In this document: in pieces, positions 1-8,537 of the stretch
Position numbering within the stretch: the stretch's first letter is position 1
Layout of the letters: each line of letters starts with the position of its first letter
NCBI GenBank assembly: GCA_009694215.1
Contig: SHVN01000002.1
Span: forward strand, 25,111-89,110
Length of the DNA: 64,000 nucleotides
Source of the DNA: Xanthobacteraceae bacterium
Lineage (GTDB): Bacteria; Pseudomonadota; Alphaproteobacteria; Rhizobiales; Xanthobacteraceae
Direction of reading: 5' to 3'
The notes under the pieces: generated by a model
Seen by the model: the letters and a program-made list of their open reading frames with translations, nothing else
Database searches by the model: none
What the model was told of the DNA's origin: nothing
Translations under genes and position numbers: made by a program

Positions 1-1084
1 CCATGATGAAGGCTGCGGCGCCCATCACCGGCGGCATGAGCTGGCCGCCGGTCGAGCCGACCGCCTCGATCGCGCCGGCGCGGTGCGGCGAGAATCCCGA
101 CTTGATCATGGCGGGAATGGTGACCTGGCCGACGGCGAGCACGTTCGAAACGGCGCTGCCGGAGATCATGCCGAACAGCGCCGAGCCGACCACCGCGATC
201 TTGGCTGCGCCGCCGCGGAACCTCCACATCGCCGACATGGCGAGGTCGGAGAAGAAATCCGCGCCGCCGGTGCGCGCCAGCACCTGGCCCAGGATGGTGT
301 AGGGGATGACGATCAGCACCGCGACCTGGAGGATGTTGCCGATCATGCCGTTCACGTCGAGGCCGACATAGGCGACCATGCGCTCGGGGCTGACCCAGCG
401 GGTCTGGAAATCGCCGCCCAGGAAAGGGCTCACATAGACGTAGGCGGCGATCGCCAGGATGATCGCGACGAAGCCCCAGCCGGAGATGCGCCGGCTCGCA
501 TCCAGCACCAGGAAGGTCAGGATCGCGCTTCCGACGACGCCCTCGACCGGCAGCATCGCCAGCTCATAGGTCAGCGCCTCGTAGCGGACCGTGATGTAGC
601 CCGTGAGCAGCAGCGAAACCGCGGCGCAGAGCCAGTCGAACCAGCGCGCATAGGCTGCCCGGCTGGCGGTGAAGGTCCACACCAGCGTGACGGCAAGGGC
701 GCCGACCACCGGCCATGCGATGTCGCCCCGCGCGGTGTAGCGATAGATGAGGTAGATGACGATGACGCCCGCCGCGGTCACGCCGCCCTGGTCGATGGCG
801 CTCGGTTGACGCGATGTCTCGGCGACGAAGGCGAGGGCGAGCGTGAGGCCCAGCGTTATCGCCAGGAGTTGCTCGGTGTAGAGCGATACGTTGAAGACTT
901 GCCGCGGAACGTCCAGCACCCAGAGCACAACGCAGGCCACCAGCAGCGCCTGGAGAACGTTGGCCGCCAGCACTGTCATCTTCGACGATTCGGAGGCGAA
1001 CTCCTCCGTGCTGGCAATGAATCGCTCCTCCGACGCGGCTGTAATGTGCGGTGTCGCGCCGGAGGGGGTGCGGTCGTCGTTCAC
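1..1084 (-). CDS. TRAP transporter permease, fused DctQM type (TAXI class), 3' end cut by window
   Basis: The frame is absent from the ORF track because it runs off the window, but it reads open from a GTG at 1084 for 361 codons to base 2. The translation is very hydrophobic. An N-terminal four-helix region (LQALLVACVVLWVLDVP onward) leads into the large DctM-like membrane domain, with the family-like stretch GSTGGQLMPPVMGAAAF at the left edge. TRAP permeases use an ion gradient to import organic anions handed over by a periplasmic receptor. It lies 15 nt downstream of the last of three TAXI receptor genes, so it is probably their shared permease. GGGAACAGG lies upstream of the GTG as a weak ribosome site. 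The C-terminal part lies outside the window. Confidence 0.88.
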   Translation of the reverse strand, partial: MNDDRTPSGATPHITAASEERFIASTEEFASESSKMTVLAANVLQALLVACVVLWVLDVPRQVFNVSLYTEQLLAITLGLTLALAFVAETSRQPSAIDQGGVTAAGVIVIYLIYRYTARGDIAWPVVGALAVTLVWTFTASRAAYARWFDWLCAAVSLLLTGYITVRYEALTYELAMLPVEGVVGSAILTFLVLDASRRISGWGFVAIILAIAAYVYVSPFLGGDFQTRWVSPERMVAYVGLDVNGMIGNILQVAVLIVIPYTILGQVLARTGGADFFSDLAMSAMWRFRGGAAKIAVVGSALFGMISGSAVSNVLAVGQVTIPAMIKSGFSPHRAGAIEAVGSTGGQLMPPVMGAAAFIM

Positions 1085-1099
1085 TCGAATGCCTGTTCC

Positions 1100-2065
1100 C
1101 TAGTAGGCCTTGGCTTCGATCTTCTTATCCTGGAAGTATTTCAGCGCACCAGGATGATAGGTCATGGTGTGCTTGCGATGCATTGTATCCAGCGAGAAGT
1201 CGTTCATCGCCGGCGCCGTCGCCACCATGTCCGGCTTGTTGTTGGCCATCGTGTCGATGATCTTGGCGACGGTCTCATCCTTCATCTTGGAGTTGGTGAA
1301 CAGGATGTAGTCCATGCTGTACACCTGCATCGCCTCGGAGACGCCGACGTAGGCCGGAATCGGCTTCACTTCGGTGAAGTAGCCGTAGGGAAAGATTTTG
1401 CGGCTCGCTTCGAGGTTGCCGCCGACCTTGACGGCGCGCACGCCGCCGACCGTGGCGTCGGCCTCGCGCACCTTCGGGCCGCCGAACGAGAACATGAACA
1501 TGTCGTTGGCGCCGGCCATGAAATCGTCGCCGCCGCGCAGCACGTTGGGCACCATGACGGGTTTCACGTCGTTGAGGGTAAGATCCGCGGTCGCCAGCAT
1601 CGCCAGCGTGTTCTTGTCGAGCGTCCGCATGGCGGAATAGCCAGCCGGCACGCGCTTGCCCTTGACGTCGGCCATGGTCACGATCCCGCTGTCCTTGCGG
1701 GTGAAGAAGCCGATGCGCAGCACGTAGATCGAGCCGATGATGCGCAGGTCGCTCTGCAGCTTGCCGGTCTCGATACCTTCGACCACCTCCAGCATGTTGG
1801 CCATGCCGAGATCGATCTCGCCCTTGGCGACCATGGGAATGAGCACCGACTCGCCGGCGGTGTTCTGTACGAGCGTGTTCAGCCCGCCCTTTTCCTTAAG
1901 TGTCTTGGCGATGGCAGACGCAACCGTATGCGCCAGCGTGCCCGGCTGCATGGTGGCGAGGCCGTAGGTCTGCGCCGACGCGGCTTTGCCGCCGAGAGTC
2001 ATCGCCAAAGCCATCAAGGCAGCGATCAAGCCGCTGCGGGCGATCTTTCTAAATCCGTTACTCAT
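1100..2065 (-). CDS. TAXI family TRAP transporter solute-binding protein (copy 1, next to permease)
   Basis: Periplasmic receptor of the TAXI (TRAP-associated extracytoplasmic immunogenic) family, about 321 residues. It has a cleavable signal peptide ending at about ASA-QTYG, then a mature start GLATMQPGTL shared with the two receptors upstream. The ORF track starts eight codons earlier. I chose the second Met (MSNGFRK) because AGGGGGAAA sits just before it and lies inside the longer frame. It is the third gene of a four-gene minus-strand operon and directly precedes the permease. The ligand cannot be inferred; characterised TAXI receptors often bind dicarboxylates or amino acids such as glutamate. 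Confidence 0.88.
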   Translation of the reverse strand: MSNGFRKIARSGLIAALMALAMTLGGKAASAQTYGLATMQPGTLAHTVASAIAKTLKEKGGLNTLVQNTAGESVLIPMVAKGEIDLGMANMLEVVEGIETGKLQSDLRIIGSIYVLRIGFFTRKDSGIVTMADVKGKRVPAGYSAMRTLDKNTLAMLATADLTLNDVKPVMVPNVLRGGDDFMAGANDMFMFSFGGPKVREADATVGGVRAVKVGGNLEASRKIFPYGYFTEVKPIPAYVGVSEAMQVYSMDYILFTNSKMKDETVAKIIDTMANNKPDMVATAPAMNDFSLDTMHRKHTMTYHPGALKYFQDKKIEAKAY

Positions 2066-2102
2066 GGAATTTCCCCCTGGTTCACTCATTCAATCCGTTC
2101 GA

Positions 2103-3059
2103 TCACTGGACCGCTCGTGGCGTGACGTTTTTCTCCTTGAAGTACTTCAGCGCGCCCGGATGGTATGGCACGCCGTACTGCTTGTATGCGAAGGCCGGCG
2201 TGTACTCGCGGAGCACCGGCTGCACGGCGATCAACTCGTCCTTGTTCTGCTCCATCAGGGTCAGAATCTTGTTGACGAAGTCCTCGGGCATCTTGGCGGA
2301 CACGATCAGCACGTTGTCGAAGCTGTAGACCTTCATTGGCTTCTCGACGCCGGTGAAGATCGGGCCTGGCCCGATATCTGTCAGATAGCCCCAAGGCATG
2401 ACCTTTTTCGCGGCCGGCATGCCCGTCTCGTCGATTTCGAGCGCGCGGATGCCGCCAACGGTGGCGTCGGCCTCCTTCACCTTCGGCCCGCCGAAGGCGA
2501 AGGAAAACATGTCGGCATTGCCGGCGATGAACTCGTCGGCGCTGCGCATCACGTTGGGCACCAGGACGGGCTTGATGTCGGCCGGGGTCAGGCCCGCGGT
2601 GGCAAGCTGGGCGACCATGGTCTTTTCGATGTTGCGCATGGCGGAGTAGCCCATGCTCACGCGCTTGCCTTTCATGTCGGCGATCTTGAACAGGCCCGAG
2701 TCCTTGCGCACGAAAAACGGCGTGCGAAGCGCATGGACCGCGGCGATGAGGCGCATGTCCTTGAATTGGCCGTCGAACGCGTCCTGCGCCTCCATGATGT
2801 TGGTGATGCCGATCTCGACCTCGCCGCGCCCGACCATCGGATTGATGACCTGATCGCCGGCGGTGGGCTGCACCAGCATGTTGATGCCGCCCTTCTCCTT
2901 CAGCACCTTGGAGACGGCGGCCGCGGTGGTGTGATTGAGCGTGCCCGGCGGCAGCGTGGCAAAGCCGTAGGTCTGGGCTGACGCAGGTCCGACGCTCAGG
3001 GCCAGTCCGAGGACGGCGGCTGCCAAAGATCCAGTGGCGGCACGAATGATCGCAGGCAT
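2103..3059 (-). CDS. TAXI family TRAP transporter solute-binding protein (copy 2)
   Basis: Second of three tandem TAXI receptors, about 318 residues, with a signal peptide ending near ASA-QTYG and the mature motif GFATLPPGTLNHTT. It aligns end to end by eye with copies 1 and 3: all share a DLKGK/DMKGKRV-like stretch, a PVLVPNV(M/I)R segment and a final YHPGALKYF block. The ORF track begins at a TTG two codons upstream. GGGGAGG lies eight bases before the ATG at 3059, so I prefer that ATG. The gaps to neighbours are 26 and 37 nt, consistent with one transcript. The copies differ clearly in sequence, so they are diverged paralogues, not a recent duplication. Confidence 0.87.
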   Translation of the reverse strand: MPAIIRAATGSLAAAVLGLALSVGPASAQTYGFATLPPGTLNHTTAAAVSKVLKEKGGINMLVQPTAGDQVINPMVGRGEVEIGITNIMEAQDAFDGQFKDMRLIAAVHALRTPFFVRKDSGLFKIADMKGKRVSMGYSAMRNIEKTMVAQLATAGLTPADIKPVLVPNVMRSADEFIAGNADMFSFAFGGPKVKEADATVGGIRALEIDETGMPAAKKVMPWGYLTDIGPGPIFTGVEKPMKVYSFDNVLIVSAKMPEDFVNKILTLMEQNKDELIAVQPVLREYTPAFAYKQYGVPYHPGALKYFKEKNVTPRAVQ

Positions 3060-3085
3060 TTGCAAGTCCTCCCCTCAGGTTCTCG

Positions 3086-4051
3086 CTATTGAGCTGCTTT
3101 GATTTCGATCTTGTTGTGGGCGAAATACTTCAGTGCGCCGGGATGATATGGCGTGCTGAATTTCTTAAACAGCCCCCCAGGCGTGAAGGCTCGCAGCGCC
3201 GGCTGGACGGCCACGAGGTCGTCTTTGTTCTTGGCCATTGCCTCGATCAGCTTGTACACGACGTCGTCCTTCACCGTGGCGTTGGTGAACAGCAGATTGT
3301 CCCAGGTGTAGACGCCCATCGGCTTGTCGACGCCGATATAGAACGGGCCCGGCGCCGCCGGCGCCAGATACCCTTCGGGATAGATCTTGCGGGCGGCAGG
3401 CATGCCGCTTTCCGAAATTTCGAGCGCGCGGATGCCGCCGACGGTCGCGTCCACCTCGCGCACCTTCGGCGCGCCGAAGGCGAAGTAGAACGTATCGGCC
3501 GCTCCCGACAGGAAGTCGTCGGCGCCGCGGATTACGTTGGGCACGAGCACCGGAGAAATGTCGGCCTCGGTCAGGCCGCCGGTGGCCAGGATCGCCCGGG
3601 ACAGGATGTCGAGCGTGCGTTGCGCCGAGAATCCGAACACCACCTTCTTGCCCTTGAGATCGGCGATGGTGCGCATGGTAGTGTCCTTGCGCACGAAGAA
3701 CGCCGTCGGCAGCGGATGGATCGCACCGATCAGCCGCAACTCCGGCAGCCGGTTGTTTTCCACGGCGACGGACACTTCGAGCGCATTGGCGATGCCGAAC
3801 TCGGCTTCGCCGCGGCCGACCAGCGGGATGATCACGGATTCGCCCGCGGTCGGCTGCACCAGCGCGTTCAGGCCGGCTTTTTCCTTGATGACCTTGGCGA
3901 TCGCGGTGCCGGTGGTGTGGTTCAGCGTGCCGGGCTGCATGGTGGCGAGCCCGAGCGCCTGGGCTGCGGCCGGAGCCGATTCCATGGCGAGCGCAGAGAG
4001 CGCGCCGGAAAGGCCGAGCGCTGCGATGCGAACGATCCGTGCGATGGACAT
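3086..4051 (-). CDS. TAXI family TRAP transporter solute-binding protein (copy 3, first in operon)
   Basis: First gene of the TAXI-TRAP operon, about 321 residues. A signal peptide (MSIARIVRIAALGLSGAL...) precedes the mature motif GLATMQPGTLNHTTG. A strong AGGAGG lies nine bases before the ATG at 4051, and the track's upstream TTG start lies within the leader, so the shorter start is used. The C-terminus carries the same YHPGALKYF block as the other copies. Three receptor genes ahead of one permease suggests the permease can accept several ligands, or that only one receptor is its true partner. That is inference. Confidence 0.87.
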   Translation of the reverse strand: MSIARIVRIAALGLSGALSALAMESAPAAAQALGLATMQPGTLNHTTGTAIAKVIKEKAGLNALVQPTAGESVIIPLVGRGEAEFGIANALEVSVAVENNRLPELRLIGAIHPLPTAFFVRKDTTMRTIADLKGKKVVFGFSAQRTLDILSRAILATGGLTEADISPVLVPNVIRGADDFLSGAADTFYFAFGAPKVREVDATVGGIRALEISESGMPAARKIYPEGYLAPAAPGPFYIGVDKPMGVYTWDNLLFTNATVKDDVVYKLIEAMAKNKDDLVAVQPALRAFTPGGLFKKFSTPYHPGALKYFAHNKIEIKAAQ

Positions 4052-4187
4052 TTTATTGTTCCTCCTAGGCGGCAATCATTGCATAGCGCCGGGAGCAAGG
4101 CTATGCGCCGCAGCCGCCCCAAAACAGGGTCAGCGCGGCTGGACGCCGCACCGGCCGCGGGTTGCCGGCATGGCTGCGGCTTCCCCG

Positions 4188-4694
4188 TCACTCGCGCCGG
4201 CGCGAGATCACGTAGGATTCGTCTTAGAACCACAGCGCGCCGTGCTTCTGCAGCACCTCGCTGGTTGCCGCGAGGTAGCTTCCGTCGGCGGCGGCTTCCG
4301 CGACCCGGTGGTCCTCGACCTGCGCGACGTAGATGGCGGCGTTCCAGGCGGCGAACAGCGTCGAGGTGCCGATCGAGGATTCCTGGGTGATCTCGCTCGG
4401 CAGCGTGTGCATGTCGTAGCGGAACAGCGAACGGTTGTCGGCGTAGGCGTTGAAGTTGAGATCGCGCCCGGCGGGCCCGAGCTCCTGCTTGACCGCCTTC
4501 ATGATCTGATGGCGGTCGTGCAGGAACGGGTTGTCCCCCGGCCAAACCTTCTGCACGATTTCGTGGCCCGGATCGTTGCCGTGCGAATGGATGGCGATCA
4601 GCCGTCCGCCCGGCCCGAGCGCTCGCGACAGCGGCGCGATCACGCGTTTGCCTTGAAGTCGAGCGAGGGGGATGCGCTGCCCACTTATGCCCAC
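4188..4694 (-). pseudogene. Truncated class I SAM-dependent methyltransferase remnant
   Basis: The open part (156 residues) has a typical post-motif-I methyltransferase stretch, RALGPGGRLIAIHSHGNDPG, then a long C-terminal region. The first ~18 residues (MGISGQRIPLARLQGKR) do not resemble a methyltransferase start, and the SAM-binding first half is missing, so the 5' end is lost. Immediately after ...KHGALWF comes TAA, followed in frame by DESYVISRRRE and a TGA at 4188. From memory of the family, full-length relatives read LWFYDESYVISR, so a Tyr codon appears to have become TAA. Both lesions indicate a decayed gene. The substrate is unknown. Confidence 0.65.
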
Positions 4695-4809
4695 TAAAGT
4701 CTACCGAAAAATCCAATGAATTTCAGAGGCCTATCGGCAGTGCCGGGTGCGGGTCCGGACGAAGTGCGGTAATGAACATCGAAGTCATTCCCGAACCGAA
4801 AGCGCCGCC

Positions 4810-5598
4810 ATGCCCCGCTTCGCCGCCAATCTCGCCTACCTCTTCACCGAACGGCCGCTGCTCGAGCGCTTTGGCGCGGCCGCGGCGGCTGGCTTCAAGG
4901 CGGTGGAACTGCAGGCGCCCTATGACCACGCGCCTTCGGCGCTCAAGGCCGAAATCGACAAGCATGGGCTCAAGCAGCTCGGCATCAACACCTTTGTAGG
5001 CTCCCGCCCGGGCGATTCCGGATTGGGCGCGGTGCCGGGCCGCGAGAACGACTGGGACGTGGTGTTCAAGCAGGCGCTCTACACCACAGTGGCGATCGGC
5101 GGCAGCGCGATCCATTGCATGGCGGGGACGGTGCCGCCGGAGCAGCGGCCGGCCGCGGAGCGCACCTTCATCGCCAACCTCGCGCGCGCCGCGGATCTGG
5201 CCAAGGAAAAGAACGTCACGCTGCTGATCGAGCCGATCAATCAGCGCGACCGGCCGAACTACTTTCTCACCCGCATCGAGCAGGCCGCCGACATCATCGT
5301 TAAGGCCGGCCGGCCCAACATCAAGATCCAGTTCGATTTCTATCATGTGCAGATCGTCAGCGGCGATCTCATCACGCGCTTCCAGAAACACCTGCCGCTG
5401 ATCGGTCATGTGCAGATCGCGGCGGCGCCCTCGCGCGCCGAGCCGGACGAGGGCGAGATCAACTATCCGGGTGTGTTCGAGGCGCTCGACAGGCTCGGCT
5501 GGTCGGGCTGGACGGCTTGCGAATACAAGCCCCGCGCGCGCACCGAGGACGGCCTCGGATGGGGCCGGGCGTATGGACTGGGCGGGCACGCGGCCTGA
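4810..5598 (+). CDS. hyi: Hydroxypyruvate isomerase family TIM-barrel protein
   Basis: 262-residue xylose-isomerase-like TIM barrel of the Hyi/OtnI family, which interconverts hydroxypyruvate with tartronate semialdehyde or 2-oxo-tetronate with 3-oxo-tetronate. The two expected acidic residues are visible: Glu141 in LLIEPINQRD and Glu238 in CEYKP. FDFYHVQI and HVQIAAAPSR supply the metal-binding His and Asp region. The track ORF starts 21 codons earlier; MPRFAANLAYLF is the usual family start, and a Met is present there. It stands alone between the broken methyltransferase and a membrane protein, so its pathway cannot be read from neighbours. Hydroxypyruvate versus oxo-tetronate specificity is not resolved. 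Confidence 0.85.
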   Translation: MPRFAANLAYLFTERPLLERFGAAAAAGFKAVELQAPYDHAPSALKAEIDKHGLKQLGINTFVGSRPGDSGLGAVPGRENDWDVVFKQALYTTVAIGGSAIHCMAGTVPPEQRPAAERTFIANLARAADLAKEKNVTLLIEPINQRDRPNYFLTRIEQAADIIVKAGRPNIKIQFDFYHVQIVSGDLITRFQKHLPLIGHVQIAAAPSRAEPDEGEINYPGVFEALDRLGWSGWTACEYKPRARTEDGLGWGRAYGLGGHAA

Positions 5599-5605
5599 CC
5601 GCAAG

Positions 5606-5625
5606 TTCCCCAAAAACACGGGGAA
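5606..5625 (+). terminator. Weak stem-loop after hyi
   Basis: TTCCCC and GGGGAA form a 6-bp stem around an 8-base loop, seven bases after the hyi stop codon, followed by AACAACAG and no clear U tract. It could be a weak terminator, but the stem is short. Confidence 0.25.
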
Positions 5626-5678
5626 AACAACAGCTTGTGTGGTTTACGGGGCCGGGCACTGGCTGCTAAATTGCAGTC

Positions 5679-6269
5679 ATGTGGGGTAGGAAGCGCAAGG
5701 CTGCCGATGAAATGGCCCCCGCGGATGCGCCGCCCGGGCATCTGAAGAAAGCCGTCCGGCAGACCCGCATCGAAATCGCGGAAAAATCGAGCGTGGTGGT
5801 CGACCTCCGCGACGCGGAGATGGCGCGGCTCGAACTGCTTGATGACGCGCTCGATCCGCTGTTCGACGAGACCCCGCCGGACATCGACCTGTTCGACCGC
5901 GGCATCAGCCGGGGCGACACGCCGCGGTTGTGGATCGACGCCATCGCGCATGTGGCAATGGCGCGCGACAAGCGGCGCTACCGTTTCGTGCAGGACACCC
6001 GCTACGGTCGCAAGTTGCTGGCGGAATCAAACGACATCGCCGAGATCGTCGAAGCGGTCACTCATTACGTTGCAGCCCGCATCATCGAGCGCGAGCGGGC
6101 GCTGGCCGAGGACGAAAGTCCGCTGCACGACCGGTTGTACCGAAGCCTGCAGGGCAGCCGGCGCCGCTGGCGGTGGCGCATGGCGGGCGTCTTCCTGTTC
6201 GGCCTGATCTTCGGCAGCTTTGCCCTGTTTGCGGTGCTCTGGATCGTCGCATCGCGGCTGCCGCGATAG
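5679..6269 (+). CDS. Hypothetical protein with C-terminal membrane anchor
   Basis: 196 residues. The first ~160 are soluble and charged, with a Lys-rich start (MWGRKRKAADEM). A single strongly hydrophobic helix follows near the C-terminus (MAGVFLFGLIFGSFALFAVLWIV), preceded by the basic run SRRRWRWR, so the bulk should face the cytoplasm. No catalytic motif is recognisable. The coding bias is like its neighbours and the frame is clean, so this is probably a real gene of a lineage-restricted family. It converges with the metallophosphoesterase, whose stop lies three bases away. Function unknown. Confidence 0.7.
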   Translation: MWGRKRKAADEMAPADAPPGHLKKAVRQTRIEIAEKSSVVVDLRDAEMARLELLDDALDPLFDETPPDIDLFDRGISRGDTPRLWIDAIAHVAMARDKRRYRFVQDTRYGRKLLAESNDIAEIVEAVTHYVAARIIERERALAEDESPLHDRLYRSLQGSRRRWRWRMAGVFLFGLIFGSFALFAVLWIVASRLPR

Positions 6270-6272
6270 CCA

Positions 6273-7145
6273 TCACACAAACAGCGCCTGCCGGCTCACC
6301 TCGGCAATGGCGCTGTCGCGCCATCCGCGCGCGATCATCGTGCAGCGCCAGGCGCCCCAGGCGCCTTCGATCTCATAGAGATTGTAGCCGGCCGGATCGT
6401 CGTGGTGGCCGGGTGCCCCCGATGCGGAGGGCACGCCGGCGACGGGGATGCGGGCCTGCGGCCCCGACAACCAGTGGAGCGACGCCTCGTGGTGATGGCC
6501 GTGCAGCACCAGTTCCGCGCCGTGCTCTTGCAGCACGTCGCGCAGCGCACCAGCATCGTCCAGGCGGCGGAAATAGTTTGCGCCCGCGAATGGCGGATGG
6601 TGGATCAGCACGACGCGGAACGCCTCGCGCCTGAGCCTGGCCAGCACCTCGCCGAGCCGGGCGATCTGGTCGCCGTGCAGCCGGCCGGTCGCGGCAAAGG
6701 GAAGCGTCGGCAGCGATGTCGACAGTCCGATCAGCGCCAGCGGCCCGCGCCGCCGCACGAAGGGGAAGCTCTCGCCGCCGTCGCCGCGCATGTAAGCATT
6801 CCATTCGCGCAGCGCCGATCCCACGGCAGCGCGCACATAGCAATCGTGGTTGCCCGGAACGACGGTCACGTCGCCGGGACCGCCGAGCTTCTGCAGCCAG
6901 GCTCGCGCCGGCTCGAATTCGCTGGCCAGCGACAGATTGACCAGGTCGCCGGTGACCGCGACGTGATCGGGAGCGCGGGTCTTGAGATCGGCGACCAGCG
7001 TCTCCAGCACATCGGCGCGATGGATCCCGCGGCGCTTGCGCAGCCAGTTGACGTAGCCCAGGCCGCGCTTGGACAAGAGCTCAAGCGGGCGCGGCCGGGG
7101 CAGCGGCGCCAGGTGCGGATCGGACAGGTGGGCGAGGACGAACAT
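6273..7145 (-). CDS. Calcineurin-like metallophosphoesterase
   Basis: 290-residue phosphoesterase with the full calcineurin-like metal-binding series in order: DPH in HLSDPHLAP at the N-terminus, GDLVN, GNHDC, HHPP and a final GHHH (VLHGHHHEAS). These ligands hold two divalent metals for phosphoester hydrolysis. There is no signal peptide, so it is cytoplasmic. The family includes cAMP phosphodiesterases and other phosphohydrolases; sequence alone does not decide the substrate. It is transcribed away from mbfA's stop with a 61-nt gap, so it could be co-transcribed with mbfA. Confidence 0.87.
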   Translation of the reverse strand: MFVLAHLSDPHLAPLPRPRPLELLSKRGLGYVNWLRKRRGIHRADVLETLVADLKTRAPDHVAVTGDLVNLSLASEFEPARAWLQKLGGPGDVTVVPGNHDCYVRAAVGSALREWNAYMRGDGGESFPFVRRRGPLALIGLSTSLPTLPFAATGRLHGDQIARLGEVLARLRREAFRVVLIHHPPFAGANYFRRLDDAGALRDVLQEHGAELVLHGHHHEASLHWLSGPQARIPVAGVPSASGAPGHHDDPAGYNLYEIEGAWGAWRCTMIARGWRDSAIAEVSRQALFV

Positions 7146-7206
7146 CGGCTGCGGCTCATGCTCTGACGAAGAAGCCGCACCGGTGATGACACAACGACGG
7201 TGAAGT

Positions 7207-8166
7207 TCAAGAGCTGCCGATCACGATCCCGGCGATGAACACGAGCGTGCCGCCGACAACGATCTGGAACGCCGCCGAAAGGAATGGCGTGTCCATGTAC
7301 CGGTAACGAATCCAGGAGATCGCCGCGAGCTCGACAGCCACCACGATAATGGCCAGGACCGTGGCCGCCCAGAAATCCGGAATGAGATAGGGCAGGGTGT
7401 GGCCGACGCCGCCGATCGTGGTCATCAGCCCACAGACCGTGCCGCGGATCCAGGGCGTGCCGCGCCCGGTGAGCGACCCGTCGTCGGACAGCGCCTCGGC
7501 GAAACCCATCGAGATGCCGGCGCCGACCGAAGCGGCCATCCCCACCAGGAACGTTTCCCAGGTGCTGTGGGTCGCGAAGGCCGCGGCGAACACCGGAGCG
7601 AGCGTAGAGACCGAGCCGTCCATCAGGCCGATCAATCCCGGCTGCACGTATTGCAGCAGGAACATGCGGCGCTGGGTCTCGTCCTCCTTGGCGCGCGCGT
7701 CCTTGGTCAGGATGCTCTGGCCGAGCTTGTGGGCCATGTTCTCGTGCTCGGCCTCGATTTCGGCGAGTTCGGTCAGGAGCTTGCGAACCGAGACGTCGCG
7801 CGTCGTTTCCGTCGCCTTGCGATAGAAACGCTCCGCCTCGAATTCCATGTTCTCGGCGAACTTTCGTACCTCGTCGAGGCCCAGCGGCCGCATCAGCCAG
7901 AGCGGTTTGCTGTGATGGATGAAGCCTTTGACGTCCTGGCGGCGAATCAGCGGCAGGTACTCGCCGAATTTCGAGCGGTACATGTCGAACAGCATGGACC
8001 GGTGCCGCACCTCCTCGTCGGCCATCTCGTCGAACACCTTGGCGGAGGCCGGGAAGGCCTCGCGCAGCCCTTCGGCGAAGCCCCGGTAGATGCGGCTGTC
8101 CTCGTCTTCGTTGGAGATGGCGAGAGCGAGGATTTCCTGCTCGGATAGGTCTGCAAAGCGCTTCAC
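7207..8166 (-). CDS. mbfA: Membrane-bound ferritin MbfA, iron exporter
   Basis: 319 residues in two parts. Residues ~1-165 are a ferritin-like/rubrerythrin domain with Glu-rich iron-site helices (ADEEVRHRSML, EFEAERFYRKA, IEAEHENMAH). Residues ~175-319 form a VIT1/CCC1-type membrane domain (PGLIGLMDGSVSTLAP, ASVGAGISMGFAEALSDDG). This fusion is the hallmark of MbfA, an inner-membrane Fe(II) exporter characterised in Bradyrhizobium and Agrobacterium, where it protects against iron and peroxide stress. The start is GTG at 8166. A perfect ICE-like palindrome lies 40 bases upstream, matching the known repression of mbfA by Irr under low iron. Confidence 0.94.
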   Translation of the reverse strand: MKRFADLSEQEILALAISNEDEDSRIYRGFAEGLREAFPASAKVFDEMADEEVRHRSMLFDMYRSKFGEYLPLIRRQDVKGFIHHSKPLWLMRPLGLDEVRKFAENMEFEAERFYRKATETTRDVSVRKLLTELAEIEAEHENMAHKLGQSILTKDARAKEDETQRRMFLLQYVQPGLIGLMDGSVSTLAPVFAAAFATHSTWETFLVGMAASVGAGISMGFAEALSDDGSLTGRGTPWIRGTVCGLMTTIGGVGHTLPYLIPDFWAATVLAIIVVAVELAAISWIRYRYMDTPFLSAAFQIVVGGTLVFIAGIVIGSS

Positions 8167-8205
8167 ATGGGTCTCTTGGGGTAACTTGGGACTATTTGAA
8201 GCTAT

Positions 8206-8222
8206 ATTAGAAATATTCTAAT
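8206..8222. promoter_or_regulatory. ICE (iron control element), predicted Irr operator of mbfA
   Basis: ATTAGAAATATTCTAAT is an uninterrupted inverted repeat (TTAGAA-N3-TTCTAA) 40 bases upstream of the mbfA start. In Rhizobiales this pattern is the Irr-binding iron control element, and mbfA is a known Irr target. The match in both motif and gene makes this a confident prediction. Confidence 0.88.
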
Positions 8223-8370
8223 CAAGGAAGAGGTTGGATGCGCCCTGTCAAGGGCCACACGTTTTTTATTGCTGATCAACGACTTAGACTCATTTTATGT
8301 ATGCCTCGTTTCGGCTATCGCAACACTGTCGCAACATTGGCGCCAAACTCGTTCGTCACGAAATTTAGCT

Positions 8371-8460
8371 ATGTCTGCTTTGCCTCCGACAACAGACGTT
8401 TCCGGAATCGCGAGCATGTCCGCTTTTGCCAATAGCGGCCTCTTGCACCGCAGCAATGCT
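8371..8460 (+). repeat. Remnant of a dispersed rhizobial MSALPP-type repeat
   Basis: ATGTCTGCTTTGCCTCCGAC followed by ...GCCAATAGCGG...CACCGCAGCAATGC resembles a degenerate dispersed repeat that I recall as short spurious MSALPPKAD-like proteins in Bradyrhizobium and Rhodopseudomonas genomes. This is recognition from memory. No second copy lies in this window. It sits in the 650-base gene-poor gap between mbfA and the alpha/beta hydrolase, which otherwise holds only the transposase scrap below. Confidence 0.35.
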
Positions 8461-8537
8461 CGTGCGTTTGTAGTGGATATCTCCTTCAACGCGACAAGGC
8501 GTCTGAAACAAAAGCCTGCCGAGCGAATTTTGCCATC

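Noticed and set aside
83-2125. 680-residue plus-strand ORF and similar long ORFs antisense to the TAXI operon
   Set aside because: It is a high-GC shadow: rich in Arg, His and Asp, with no domain, and opposite to well-supported receptor and permease genes.
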